A stretch of DNA of 55,683 bases from a virus, in the IMG/VR virus record IMGVR_UViG_3300047554_000738, positions 1 through 55,683 of that record. One strand, given 5' to 3'. The notes below the pieces were generated by a model. The model searched no databases and was not told the DNA's origin. It saw only the letters and a list, made by a program, of their open reading frames with translations. Positions 33,800-45,100 of this stretch are shown one piece after another; position 1 is the stretch's first letter, and each line of letters starts with the position of its first letter. The position numbers were made by a program, and so were the translations under genes.

Positions 33800-34489
33800 A
33801 TGGCAACAGGCGATGTTATAATACCGCAATTAGATTCTTCTGCTGATTTACAACAGAGGACTATGACATTTGTCAAAGGTTCTTTAATAGTTGGAGGTAA
33901 CAGTGGAGTATTAGAAATACTTAACGTAGGTGCATTAGCGACAAACAAAGTATTGACTGTTACAAATGGAGATGGTACACTCGGTTGGGTAACACCTACA
34001 AGTGGTATGACTAATCCTATGACAACAGCAGGCGATATCATAAAAGGTGGGACATCAGGTACAGCAGAAAGATTAGGTATAGGAACAGCTAAACAAGTTC
34101 TTAGGACTAACTCAGGAGCAACTGCACCTGAATGGGCAAATAACTTAATATTGACTAAATCGATAGCAGTTGAATTGCCAACAAACGCAGAAGATATAGG
34201 GTGGTTTTATACAGATATTGCAATCACAGTAACCAAGTTAGCAGCAGTATTAGTAGGTTCTTCGACACCTTCAGTTACATGGACGGTTAGACATTCTACT
34301 GACAGAAGTGCAACAGGGAACGAAGTAGTAACAAGTGGAACAACTACAACAAGCGTAACAACAGGAAGCGTAGTAACAAGTTTTAACGATGCAACGATAC
34401 CAGCAGATAGTTGGGTGTGGTTAGAAACAACAGCAAAGAGTGGTACAGTTAATCAGATTATTGTTTCATTAGAATATACAGAAGATTAA
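33800..34489 (+). CDS. Tail fibre protein (229 aa), shared anchor type
   Basis: Its N-terminus (MATGDVIIPQLDSSADLQQR and KGSLIVGG) matches that of the upstream 351-residue fibre. The C-terminal half is different and beta-rich with Thr/Ser repeats. It was probably made by duplication of the anchor and replacement of the tip. The stop overlaps the next start (TAATGG). Confidence 0.6.
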   Translation: MATGDVIIPQLDSSADLQQRTMTFVKGSLIVGGNSGVLEILNVGALATNKVLTVTNGDGTLGWVTPTSGMTNPMTTAGDIIKGGTSGTAERLGIGTAKQVLRTNSGATAPEWANNLILTKSIAVELPTNAEDIGWFYTDIAITVTKLAAVLVGSSTPSVTWTVRHSTDRSATGNEVVTSGTTTTSVTTGSVVTSFNDATIPADSWVWLETTAKSGTVNQIIVSLEYTED

Positions 34490-35157
34490 TGGCTATAACA
34501 TTAGGCACACCATCCAATTCAGGGAACCAAACGAACAAAACTACGTTTAGTTTTAATCATACGTGCGAAACACAAGCCAAATGTTTAGTAGTTGTGATAA
34601 CAGGTTATGATTCAAACTCTACAGATACTACAGTGACTTCCTGCACTTATAACGGGCAGACAATGACACAAATAGCTTCAGGTGCTTATTGGGTAACTTC
34701 TATGTTTTGTACTATCTTTTATCTAAGAAACCCTAATATTGGGGGTGCTTATTCTGTGTCGATAACTACGCAAGGCACGTGTACCGATATCCAAGCGACA
34801 GCAATAGCTTTAATAGATGATACTGTAGGATACATAACATACGATACTTCTAATAGGGTAAATGATACCACAACATTGTTTGTCGATGTAGTAGTTAGTT
34901 CTGTGACAACTGGGGCTTATGCTATTGGGGGAGTTGTTGGTTTGTTCCCTACAACAGGAAGTATAGGTGTCACAACAGGTTCACTTATAACAGGTTCTGA
35001 AGCAGACATGGGTTCGCAAGTAGCGGAATGTGCGACTAATACAGAATCAGGAGGGTCAGCACAAATAAAGTGGAATAAATCAGGTTCTAATAGTTCAATT
35101 GGTTTGGTAGCTACATTCAAAGGGGTGGGAAATCCAAGAAGAATATTTATATCATAG
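34489..35157 (+). CDS. Tail fibre or tip protein (222 aa)
   Basis: The sequence is Thr/Ser/Gly rich and predicted beta-sandwich, similar in design to phage tail-tip or lectin-like domains. It overlaps the previous stop and has no clear ribosome site, so translation may be coupled. No named family. It is the last fibre-type gene before the holin-like gene. Confidence 0.5.
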   Translation: MAITLGTPSNSGNQTNKTTFSFNHTCETQAKCLVVVITGYDSNSTDTTVTSCTYNGQTMTQIASGAYWVTSMFCTIFYLRNPNIGGAYSVSITTQGTCTDIQATAIALIDDTVGYITYDTSNRVNDTTTLFVDVVVSSVTTGAYAIGGVVGLFPTTGSIGVTTGSLITGSEADMGSQVAECATNTESGGSAQIKWNKSGSNSSIGLVATFKGVGNPRRIFIS

Positions 35158-35166
35158 GAGAAACGA

Positions 35167-35469
35167 ATGGAAAAAGAGACAACAGACTTAATAGCAATAA
35201 TCGCAGGATTAGTTGGCATAGGTGGTGGTATATTTATGACTGTAATAAAGATACAGATTGCTGCTATGTTCAAGAAGTTCGAAACACTATGGGATACCCA
35301 AATTGGTCAAACAAAAGATATCAAACAAAATACTAAAGAAATAGGTTTGTTATGGGCAAAGACAAATGCACATGAAAAGCATTTAGCCAAACATGACAAT
35401 GAACTAAATTCTATAAAGACAATGCACGATATTACTCACCCTGATAAACCAATACCGTCATATGATTGA
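35167..35469 (+). CDS. Membrane protein with coiled-coil, possible holin (100 aa)
   Basis: Residues about 8-30 (LIAIIAGLVGIGGGIFMTVI) form a transmembrane helix. The rest is a coiled-coil with many Lys, Asn and Glu. Single-helix holin or holin-accessory (XhlA-like) proteins look similar but with the helix at the other end. TAGGAG lies eight bases before the ATG. The role is inferred from size and topology only. Confidence 0.5.
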   Translation: MEKETTDLIAIIAGLVGIGGGIFMTVIKIQIAAMFKKFETLWDTQIGQTKDIKQNTKEIGLLWAKTNAHEKHLAKHDNELNSIKTMHDITHPDKPIPSYD

Positions 35470-35629
35470 AGAAGAGTATATATGTATTAATGGGAAATAC
35501 ATTCCATTAAGCGAGTATCCTGAATCAATACCAGAGATACTGCCAAGAAAAGGTTGGAAATTAAGTTTTTCAATTAAACTAAGTAAGATAATGAAATTGA
35601 TTAGGAGGATACATGGGATATTCAGATGA
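35462..35629 (+). CDS. Small hypothetical protein (55 aa)
   Basis: An ATG at 35462 inside the end of the previous gene opens 55 codons to TGA at 35629, inside the next gene. The N-terminal half is acidic and the C-terminal half basic and helical. There is no clear ribosome site, so coupling to the upstream gene would be needed. It fills what would otherwise be a 140-base gap. Unknown function. Confidence 0.45.
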   Translation: MIEEEYICINGKYIPLSEYPESIPEILPRKGWKLSFSIKLSKIMKLIRRIHGIFR

Positions 35630-36437
35630 CCCTTATGGGTTAAATACTTTAAAACCGAAAGTGCCGTTTTCTTTGCAACGGCCAGAAGAGCAAGGGACTG
35701 ATAATACTACGGCACAAGGCCCTACTACACCTCCGGGTGGAGTAAAACCATTAGTATTGCCAAACACTAACCCTGATGTTGACCCTAATGCGAGTAAGGA
35801 TGATAACAAAGTAACTGTACAGCATGGCTTGATTGATATGGGTGAAGCTGACAGAATGGCTCAAGAGATGACTAATCTTCAGATGCTATATGGCAAACCT
35901 ATCAGAAGAGAAGAAATGACTGACAGGACAAGGCGAGGTATCCAGATAGCAGACCAGGGCATGGAAGAAGCAAGGAACATGAATCCAATGTCAACTTATT
36001 TACTTGGCAACCAAGCTTTACAGGATGCTCAAAAACAAGCCATAGATGCTGCAGCAAGCGGCGCAACAGGTGCAGGTGCATGGTCAGGTGGGGAAGTGTC
36101 CAATAATGCAATGGCAGCCACGCAAATAGCAAATGCGACTATGCCGGTAGCCGCACAGTTCGGAGGACAGAGAGCACAATTATCGCAGGACTTGTTAAAT
36201 AACCAAATGAATAGAAACAATCTGATAGAGCAGAGAAATCAAGATGCTATCAGTCACAGTAATACAAGAGAAATGATAAACGAAGACCACCCTCTAAAAG
36301 CTTTGCTATATCAGATGCAAAACAAACGGAATGCTATGGGTATGTTAGCAGACCAAGCGGCTTTACAAAGAGGAGAAGATATTTTCAGATATAATCCTGA
36401 TATGGACAAACGCAAAGGAGGAGAGTATGGCAACTGA
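35613..36437 (+). CDS. Probable internal virion (ejection) protein (274 aa)
   Basis: The N-terminal 70 residues are Pro/Asp/Asn rich and probably disordered. The centre (residues 105-245) is helical and Ala/Gln/Asn rich, as in podovirus internal or ejection proteins. It has a strong ribosome site (TTAGGAGG) and precedes other Ala/Gln-rich genes and the giant protein, all likely packaged or ejected with DNA. Confidence 0.55.
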   Translation: MGYSDDPYGLNTLKPKVPFSLQRPEEQGTDNTTAQGPTTPPGGVKPLVLPNTNPDVDPNASKDDNKVTVQHGLIDMGEADRMAQEMTNLQMLYGKPIRREEMTDRTRRGIQIADQGMEEARNMNPMSTYLLGNQALQDAQKQAIDAAASGATGAGAWSGGEVSNNAMAATQIANATMPVAAQFGGQRAQLSQDLLNNQMNRNNLIEQRNQDAISHSNTREMINEDHPLKALLYQMQNKRNAMGMLADQAALQRGEDIFRYNPDMDKRKGGEYGN

Positions 36438-36750
36438 TTGGATGGGATTAGCAGCTAATGCAGCACCTGCAATAGGGAGTATGTTCGGACCGATAGGTTC
36501 AGCAGTTGGAGGTTTAGCCGGTATTGGTTTGAATTTACTTAAACCGAAGGATAAAACGGCTGATTATAAAGCACAGATAGAGAAGATGGCACAAGCAGAA
36601 GCAGGGAAGTATGGTGTCCAATTACCTAATATGACACAACAGGGAGGTGTCAATATGGGTGACCCTGCGTTTGGAAGTATCTTCCAAAAACTTGCAACAA
36701 TGATAAGTGGTAACAATGCTCAGGGACAAGCAGTTCCTCCAGTAAAATAG
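36427..36750 (+). CDS. Small Gly/Ala-rich internal virion protein (107 aa)
   Basis: Residues 5-38 are hydrophobic, Gly/Ala rich and helical (MGLAANAAPAIGSMFG), resembling membrane-active helices of ejection proteins. The rest is charged with Met and Gln. GGAGGAGAGT precedes the ATG, which lies in the preceding gene. The role is inferred. Confidence 0.5.
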   Translation: MATDWMGLAANAAPAIGSMFGPIGSAVGGLAGIGLNLLKPKDKTADYKAQIEKMAQAEAGKYGVQLPNMTQQGGVNMGDPAFGSIFQKLATMISGNNAQGQAVPPVK

Positions 36751-36759
36751 GAGTTTACA

Positions 36760-38421
36760 ATGGCAAGTGTACAAAGAACAGGGTTTCAGGACAATACAGG
36801 TGGTATAGATAAAGCTATAATGACCTCAACAGCAGGTATGGCTGACAATCTTGGCAAAGCTGTTGATTTCGCGAGAGAACAAAGGTTACGCAATACAGCA
36901 GCTGCAATGGATATACTCAATGGCATGGCTGCCAATCCTGAGAGATTCAGGGACAAGAATGGTGCTGCTGAACTTACAATCGATGCTTTTGGTGGTTATA
37001 ACGGTAACAAGCAATTTGATTCAGGCAGGACTGCTAAATATGTAGATTTATCAAGAGAAGGTACAGGATTTAATTCGACCCAAAACGAATTGAACAAGGA
37101 AGCTAATGCAAAACAAGTATTAGATGCCCAAAATGCAAGAAATAGTTTGTTATCTCCTATACCTGAATTGCAGCAACAATTAGCTCAGGGTGGTGGCAGT
37201 CCTATACCGACAAGGTCATTAACAGATACTAACCAATTAGTTGATGAGAAACAGAATAAAGCGATGGCTTCCGCTTTTGACTACCAACAGAAAATGAAGG
37301 AATTGCAAAAAACAGATAAAGACGGTAAAACAGAATACAACCGAACTAAAATATACGAACAGTTAAAGAAAGAATTCCCGGATATTGAAAAAATGTCATT
37401 ATCTGAAAAAGAAGATATTGTCAATAACCGCATTGAAGATTTAGATAAGGAGAAGAAATCCTTGTTGGAAGACCCTGACTTAAAGGCAGCAGGTGGTGTT
37501 GATGAAAACGGTAATTTCAGATTAGAAGGTTGGAGCAAAGACAAAGATGGGAAAATGAAAATCTCCACTTCGCAAAACAATAAGGATTCTCAAACAGTTG
37601 GTAGTTCAATAGGAATGAAAGAATCATTTTCTATGACTGCTGATGTTGACCCTACTGAATTAACACAGGTAACAGGCGAGAAAACGACTACTTATGACCC
37701 TACTCTAAAAGATGAGATTAAGACTGATGTAGCCAGTTTGAGTTTCTTGTCTACATTGAAACAGGCAAGTGATAGGATGTCAGGAACTTATCAGGCAGGA
37801 ACACAGAATCAGTATGACAATCTTGTCAACAAGAGACTGGCATGGTTAGATGATGCTCAGAAAGAGATGAACAAGAAGGGTACTGTGAAAGAACTTATTA
37901 CGGCAACCCAAAAGATTGGTGGAGCAAAGAAGAGTATTACTCATGAAGTTGATACAAAAGATAACAGGAATATCAATAATGTTAATGTTGGAGGTAGTTC
38001 GTTCAGTGCGAACACAAATAATGGGGGCGGGGACAAGGTAAAAACAGGGACAGTTATTATAGATGGAGCAGCTGGTGTTGATTTTGGGAATGTCTCTATT
38101 TATAAAGACGCTAATGGGAGGTCTTTGTTCAGTGACGAGACTCCACAATTCCCAATAAATAGAGAATGGCTACCAAAAAATAAAGTGTATAATGGTGGGT
38201 GGAAGGTTTCTGAATTTAACGAAGAGATGAAAAAGAAAGGAAGCGGATACACTATGTCAGAAGGTGGAGTAATATCAAAAGGAGGTGTAAAATTAGGTTT
38301 TTATACTTTTGAAGATAACAAATTAAAATTTAAAGCAAGTCAGGGAGCCCCAACAAATTGGGTCGCAGATTTTACTGGTATTGATTTTAAAGAGTCATCA
38401 ACTACTGGAAGTTCAATTTAG
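36760..38421 (+). CDS. Probable internal virion (cargo) protein (553 aa)
   Basis: A large, mostly helical protein rich in Asn, Asp, Lys and Gly, with Gln/Asn-rich linkers and no recognised catalytic motif. The starting segment (MASVQRTGFQDNTGGIDKAI) and long flexible sequence resemble cargo proteins packaged inside crAss-like capsids. Position next to the giant polymerase gene supports an injected role. The exact task is unknown. Confidence 0.55.
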   Translation: MASVQRTGFQDNTGGIDKAIMTSTAGMADNLGKAVDFAREQRLRNTAAAMDILNGMAANPERFRDKNGAAELTIDAFGGYNGNKQFDSGRTAKYVDLSREGTGFNSTQNELNKEANAKQVLDAQNARNSLLSPIPELQQQLAQGGGSPIPTRSLTDTNQLVDEKQNKAMASAFDYQQKMKELQKTDKDGKTEYNRTKIYEQLKKEFPDIEKMSLSEKEDIVNNRIEDLDKEKKSLLEDPDLKAAGGVDENGNFRLEGWSKDKDGKMKISTSQNNKDSQTVGSSIGMKESFSMTADVDPTELTQVTGEKTTTYDPTLKDEIKTDVASLSFLSTLKQASDRMSGTYQAGTQNQYDNLVNKRLAWLDDAQKEMNKKGTVKELITATQKIGGAKKSITHEVDTKDNRNINNVNVGGSSFSANTNNGGGDKVKTGTVIIDGAAGVDFGNVSIYKDANGRSLFSDETPQFPINREWLPKNKVYNGGWKVSEFNEEMKKKGSGYTMSEGGVISKGGVKLGFYTFEDNKLKFKASQGAPTNWVADFTGIDFKESSTTGSSI

Positions 38422-38429
38422 GAGATATC

Positions 38430-39038
38430 ATGGGACTGATAAATGAAAATAAGAAAATAAGGAAAAATTCGGAAGAAACGACAAAAACCGGGGGTTCTTC
38501 AGCCACTGCACGTAAAGATAGAGAATCTGCATTGAAGAAACTCGAAGAGTTGGCTCATGTCACAGCAGGGACTGACGAGAATGTTAAAGGAGAAGGCAAA
38601 GACCCGAATAAAAGGATAGCTTCTTATAAGCATTATGTTAGCAGATACCGGAAAAACAAACTAACGGATGCTGATAATGCTTTGTACAATACACTAACGC
38701 CTGACGAACAAAAAGGAATTCAAGCTTTACTGTACCACGATAAAGAAACACGTAGAATAGAGAGAGAAGAAGGTGTTGACCATGAAATTGACAGATGGGC
38801 AATAGACAGTGGTACATATAATAAGAAATCATCCAAGACGGGCAAAACTGCCCAAACCAATACAAATGGTGCCTCAACTAATAAAAACGTTGCTACGGTC
38901 ACGCAAAGCCCTAAAATCACGGCTCCTAAGCAAAGTCCGTTGGCGAACTTATTCAAACAAGACAGTAAAAAAAAAACGGTACCAGTACCCAAACCGGAAC
39001 CGAACCCATTTCTCCCCTTGGAGAAGCTAATGTCATAG
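38430..39038 (+). CDS. Hydrophilic virion protein, possible N-terminal part of the giant protein (202 aa)
   Basis: A charged, Lys/Thr/Asn-rich protein, with a helical middle and a Lys-Pro-rich tail after a run of ten A (38967-38976). It ends at TAG 39036-39038. From 38969 on, the giant polymerase frame is open in the -1 frame without any start codon, and that frame reads like protein up to the first ATG. This gene may therefore be frameshifted into the giant protein. As a stand-alone protein it would be another internal virion component. Confidence 0.6.
   Translation: MGLINENKKIRKNSEETTKTGGSSATARKDRESALKKLEELAHVTAGTDENVKGEGKDPNKRIASYKHYVSRYRKNKLTDADNALYNTLTPDEQKGIQALLYHDKETRRIEREEGVDHEIDRWAIDSGTYNKKSSKTGKTAQTNTNGASTNKNVATVTQSPKITAPKQSPLANLFKQDSKKKTVPVPKPEPNPFLPLEKLMS
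38967..38976 (+). other. A10 homopolymer: possible frameshift or transcript-slippage site
   Basis: Ten consecutive A (frame AAA AAA AAA A) occur near the end of the 202-residue gene, inside the 70-base overlap with the upstream extension of the giant frame. A -1 ribosomal slip, or one added A by polymerase slippage, would move into the giant frame. The proline-rich frame-0 tail after the run looks natural, so a later slip at CTCCCCTTGG (39012-39021) is also possible. Confidence 0.45.
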
Positions 39039-39148
39039 ACAATCAACAGACTGTAGATTTATATAATACTAAGCAGTCTGCTCCCTACAATTACTACGAT
39101 GTAAATAAGAAACTTATCACAAGCACCGATAAAGGTACTGCTCAATGG

Positions 39149-42100
39149 ATGCACCAAATGGCAGACTATGATGATAAGTTGAAACAACCTTCTCAGGAAT
39201 CTTTACTACTCGGTCAGAAACTTGCTAAAACAGGTGGTACTACTGCAGGGCCGTTTGGCCTGTCTTATGATATGATGCACCCGATACGGCCTGAACCTGT
39301 CGCCCCTAAGAAATTCGATAAGGAAATCAATGACTTACTTAGCAATACTGTTAAATTCAGAAAAGATAAAGCAGGACTTAAGTGGCAATACACCTTAGAC
39401 CCAAAAGAGATTGAAGCTTCTGAAAAGATGCTTGATATGTATTGGCAGGATAAACTCACAGAATTTGGCAAGAAAGGTGGTTATGCTAAGGATATCAGAG
39501 AAGGTGGTACTTATTCTGCATTGCATGAAACAAGAGGATTCTTCTCAGGCTTGGCTGAGTTCTTTACAGACCCTATAACAGCAATAGCGAGGACACAAAC
39601 CGGCACGTTCCATGAAAACAGTGAAATGAAAGAGATAAGAGAATTTACTAAAGCATGGATGGCAGCTAAGGAAGATTTGAATGCTCTCAAATTGAAATAT
39701 AGAACTGAAGATTCCTACCGTAAACCTGTAGCCGAACAAACTAAGTTTTTACAGAATCAAATAGCAGGGACAGGCCACGATTCGAAAGCTATGACCGATT
39801 ACAAACCTGATGAATGGAAACCGAAGGAACCGAAACCTGCTTATGATGTTGATTATGATTATGATGCTGCTGATGTAACTGAGTTGTATGTGAATAAAGC
39901 TGCGAAAGGTGCTTTGGTAGGCATAGCTGAAGGAGTGTTGAGAACCAATATCGTAGGCAATACAAGTGGTGTTGAAATGCAAGACCACTTAGCAAGATTT
40001 GTCCAAGCAAGTCAGGATGGGATTGATTCCGAAAAAGCAAAAGAAATAGCAGGATATATCCAAAACAGGTCTGAACAGGGTGGAGCTATCCAGGATGTAG
40101 CTATCAAGACTATTGGTGATTTGGTAGAAATGACAAGTTCTATGTATTCCCCTGTTGGTGGTTTTGCATTAGGAACAAAAGCTTTCAATGCAGCATATCA
40201 GGCAGCTAAGGCATCTAAGTTTGCAAGGATATTGAGAGCTGTGGATGCAGGGAAATTGACTAAGATGAATCCTGAGTTTAGAAAAAGATATGAAATATTT
40301 AACAAGATATTAAACCCGAAAGCAAGTGCTCCTGTGAACGGTAGTTATATACTGCCGAAAGTGTCTGACATGATTGGGACTAAAAGCGAATATATCGGCA
40401 GATTGGTAGCTTCAAGTTTTGTTGACCAGATGCTGACAGCAGACCATAAACTAACACCTGATGAAGTTATAGAGAACTTAAAGAACATGACAATATTAGG
40501 TGGTATGAACTATGCCTTCTCGAAAGCTTTTATGAAAGGTGCACAACATTTGTTACTCACAAAGACTTTGGCAGGGACTAAGATAGGTGGCTTGGCTCAG
40601 AAACAGTTGAACACTACTGCTGCTGCTATGGTAGGAATAGGACAGTTGGTAGCTCAACCTGCACAGAGTTTGGTACTAAACAGTCTTGATGGCAGGGATA
40701 TAACAGCAGAACAATTTGTTGCTGATATGATTATGGGTTTGGGTATGTCTTATGGTGATTTCTATAAGACAGCACAAGCAAAGGGTGATTCGTGGAAAGT
40801 CAAGAAGTTCGATGAAATCCTGAAAGAGAATTATGACGAAATGGGTTTTGTCCCGAATGTCCCTATAAAAGACCAGACTAACCGTCAGGAAAGTATGGAA
40901 CAGCAAAGTAAGGTTATTGAAGAAGTTGTTAAAACAACTCAGGAACAGAACCCTACCAAGGTAGTTAGAACTGTTCAAGGTACAAAAGATGGACAAGCAG
41001 GAACTATTATTATAGGAAAACAGACTTATGGTCAGGAATTAGTTGGTGAAACAAGAAAAAGATTAGGTCTCAAAGAAGATGAAGCTATAACCGGTAAACA
41101 TTTAATAGATGCTTTCAGTGATGATTTCAAGAAGTCAAGAGTTAAGAAAACTATATTCTCGTTAATCGGGAAGATAGCACCTGATGTCAAGGTAGAATTG
41201 TCGGAGGATATAAATGCACCTGCTGCTTACAAAGACGGTGTGTTGTATCTGAATAATAAAGATGCTTACACACTCAAAAAGGGTGGTATCGGCAAAGCTG
41301 CTACTGTCACTATTGCTCACGAGTTAGTACATGGTTTAGTAGAAGAAAGACTGAAGAATGACGAAGTGTTTGGCAAGAAGATGTATGATATATACTATAA
41401 ATTCAAAGAGAAAGCATCCAATTGGTTAGAGCATCATCCTGACGCTTTTAATTCTATGTCGGAGACTCAAAAAGAAATGATAATGAAGATATTGGGCAAC
41501 ACTTATGAAACAACTGATGAATCAGGGCAGGTAATAAGAGAGATTGATGATGAAGTAAACTTGAATGAACTAATAGCTATCATGTACGAACCTTCAACTG
41601 CTGCCAATACAGTTCGGAAGTTTTTGTACACGGTTGACCCTTCTTTAAAGAATGATATATTAAGCAAGATAGGTGGAGCACTAGGTATTGAATCGGATTT
41701 ATTCAAAGAGATTGATAATGTAATAGTCAATTCAGAAAAGACTTTAATCAATGACAGGCCTGAAGCTTACAAACTATCTGAAGCAAAAGAACCGACAGCA
41801 CTCCCGGGTGAACAAGACCTATATGATGAAGAAGGGGATATGCTCGGCAGTAACGATGATTACGACAGTCCTTTTGAAATGTCCAAAATGTCCATTACGG
41901 AAGCTATGGACTTTATGAGTGCTGAAGAGAATTTCACAAAAGTTGCTGAAGTAAAGAAGGCATTAACAACTGAAGTAGAAGAAGAAAATATAACTGAATC
42001 AAGGAACAGGGATTTTGAAGTTGAGGTTAAGGTTAATTCTCTCAAAAGAAGGTTAGAAGTTGCAACTGATGAAAGACTTGATAAATTGTTAGCATCCACT

Positions 42101-45100
42101 GATGATGAAATTAAGCAGCATATTGCCAAATATGTCCAAGATGCAACTGAACAGCAGAACACTTTTAGAAAAATCAAGAATCTCCGTAAAGTAGAATCAC
42201 TTGGTATAAATGTTACTTTAAGTAAAAAGAAAGGTATTTCAGTAACAAAGGTAGCTCCTATTAACGGGATGACACCTAAAAACAGGCCTGTAAAGGGTTA
42301 TACAGGTAAACAGGTATATTTAGATAAGGGACTGGCTTTAATGGCCGTAGAAGCGACAGGAAGTGGCTTATTTAATGGCATAGGGTTGAATACCTTAGCA
42401 GAATTGGCTAATCCTGACAATATCACTCTAATTGAAGGTTATTATCCAAGTAGTACAAAGAAGGTAGGTGATAATTTTGTTACAAGTCCGATTAAAAACA
42501 AAATATCAGATAAACTTGACCCGAACATATTCGCAACTACTGATTTAGGTGGGAAGTTACTTGCTCAGGGTTATTTCCTTATGCCGAAAGTTAAGGGACA
42601 GAGAGCTATTAAATTGCCAGGGATAGCTGAAACGTTAAAAGACCGCAGGAACTTTGTAACCGGTATTGATAATTTCTTTATTAAGAAGATGCTTGTGAAC
42701 GAAGCTACTTATGATTACAATTATGAGAAAGCTACACAGATTAAATCGTTCATGGAGAATTTCGATTCAGGGAAGTTACTAAAAGTCATAACAAATAAGA
42801 TAAATGCCGAAATGGAAGGCAGGGAACTCCCTTTCTATGTAAAAGACATAATCAAAGACGGTGAAACTCCCGAGAAGATAACAGCACTCACCAAGCAGGC
42901 AGAAGCTTTTAAACCGATGATGGATGAAATCAAACAGATAGTCAAGAAATATTACACAGACAATACAGGCAAAATAAGACTACCTGAATGGGTTAATGAA
43001 AAATCTGCTATTCCTGACCAAGCTGTTTACGATAGATTAGTGAGAGTTATTTACGGTTTGACTGACAATGGTTTCAAAACTTCATGGAACAAAGTTGACA
43101 GTAAAGAAGTCACTCCTGTCAAATCTACTGATAAGTATTTGAACATATTGACTGCAGACCATTATAACAGATTAGGGGATATGGGACAATTAGCTGACTT
43201 AGCAGGGGATATCCGGCTTGAGACTGGCGGCTATGACACAGACCATATGAAGCAGAAATATGGCATGGATGTGAACTCCGATGGAGATGGTGTATTAAGG
43301 ACATTAAGTGTATCTGATGATTATTTAAAAGATAACTTAGGTTTCTCAGATGAAGATATTGCAGAATATACACGGTTTATTACAATGTTTTCTGAACAGG
43401 AAACTGATGGTGTGCTAATGTCACTTAATGACAATACATATAGTTTGTTAGCCAAGACACTCGGAATTAAAGAAGATGCATGGCAGAAAGTACCCGGGTT
43501 GAAACCGAAAGGTGTTGAATTTAACAATGGGAATGTTCGCATAACAAAAGGTATGTTATGGAATATTAACAATATGAAAGATATTGCAAACCGTAATCCA
43601 TGGTTAGCTAAGATTATACAAGCTGCTAAGGATAATAACATAGCAGTCCTTTATATGCCAACTGCAAGTAAAGGTAAACATACTGCAAAAGTTAAGTTTG
43701 TCGATATTGATGAAAAAACAAGAGCAGTTGTGGATAATGACAATACTCTGTTGTCAGTTGAAATCAAATCAGGGGATAAATGGAAAACTGACCCTGATGT
43801 CACAAAAGCTTATAAATCAGAATTTGCATTAGGGTTTATGAACGGCATTGTTCCTGAATGGGCAATAGGGCATATGAAGATAACAGGTGATGATGCTCTG
43901 ACTTTTGAGAATTATGTGCATGGTTCCGATATTGCATTAGGAGCTAATGGATTTGAAACAATCTTAGCCACTCAAAGAACGAGTAATTTATTTGCAGGAG
44001 AACAAGGGCAGAAGGTATATGATATTTTACAGAATCACATAAACTACAATATCCAAAAGAGTTCAGGTAAAATCAAAGATATCATGTTATCATCTGAAAT
44101 CGGAGCAAGAATGATGCAGGGTATTGGCAAACTTAAACCTGATTTCAAAGTGACTGCTGCCGAGCATAAAGCACTTGGCAGTTTTGTGCAACAGGCACTC
44201 GACTATTTCGAAAGACAAATTGATGCTGACAGGACAGATGATACTATCCATACTTACGGTGAAAATGCTTACGTCCTATACGACAGGTTATCACAAATGG
44301 TAGATAGCAGAGGGAATTTTCTTCTGAACAAACTACCTTTACTGATTACAATGAACAATATACTCGCAGGCAGGACTTTGACCGAAGGCAACAATAGTTT
44401 GGGTGCAACTTTAATGAGATACGCTGTTGAGGACATGATAAAAGGTAGAGTGCCTGTAATGGCTTCCAAGATAATGCCTGACTTCAACGCAGAATCTGCT
44501 GTAATCTATACTATCAACAAGATTGCACAGGATAGGTTAGATGAAGCGATGAACAAGGATATTGATGCAAGAGACCAGAATGGCAGGATTATATGGAATT
44601 CTCAAAAACAACAATTATACCGTGACCTTGTTAAAATGGAACTTGGTTCTATGTATGGCATCGAAAACTATGACGAGCATGTAGAAGTTTACGGCATAGC
44701 TAATAAAGGCACAACCGAGATAGAAGGTTTTGAAGTAGCGAAGGAAGTAAAAGCTTTAACTGCTTCAATATTGACACCAAAAGAGAGGTTAGACTTACTC
44801 GGCAGCAAGTTCATTGACGAGAATGGCAAATTGCGTAATCGTGGTGTGATACTTGGTAGAGATAATTACGAAAAGGAAATTAAGTATAGACAAAAAATGC
44901 ACAGATTATATCCTGACAAAGGGTTTGATAAACCGTTAATGCCAGGCGATAAAATGCTATTTGTCAAGATACCTTCTGATGACTATACCAATACTTTGAT
45001 GCCTTTATACTTTGCAGGAGTGACCGAGCAGGAGGGTGTGGTTATAACTGAAAGTGGTATTATCAAGTTTACAGGAGGTGATTTTGACGGTGACGGAATA

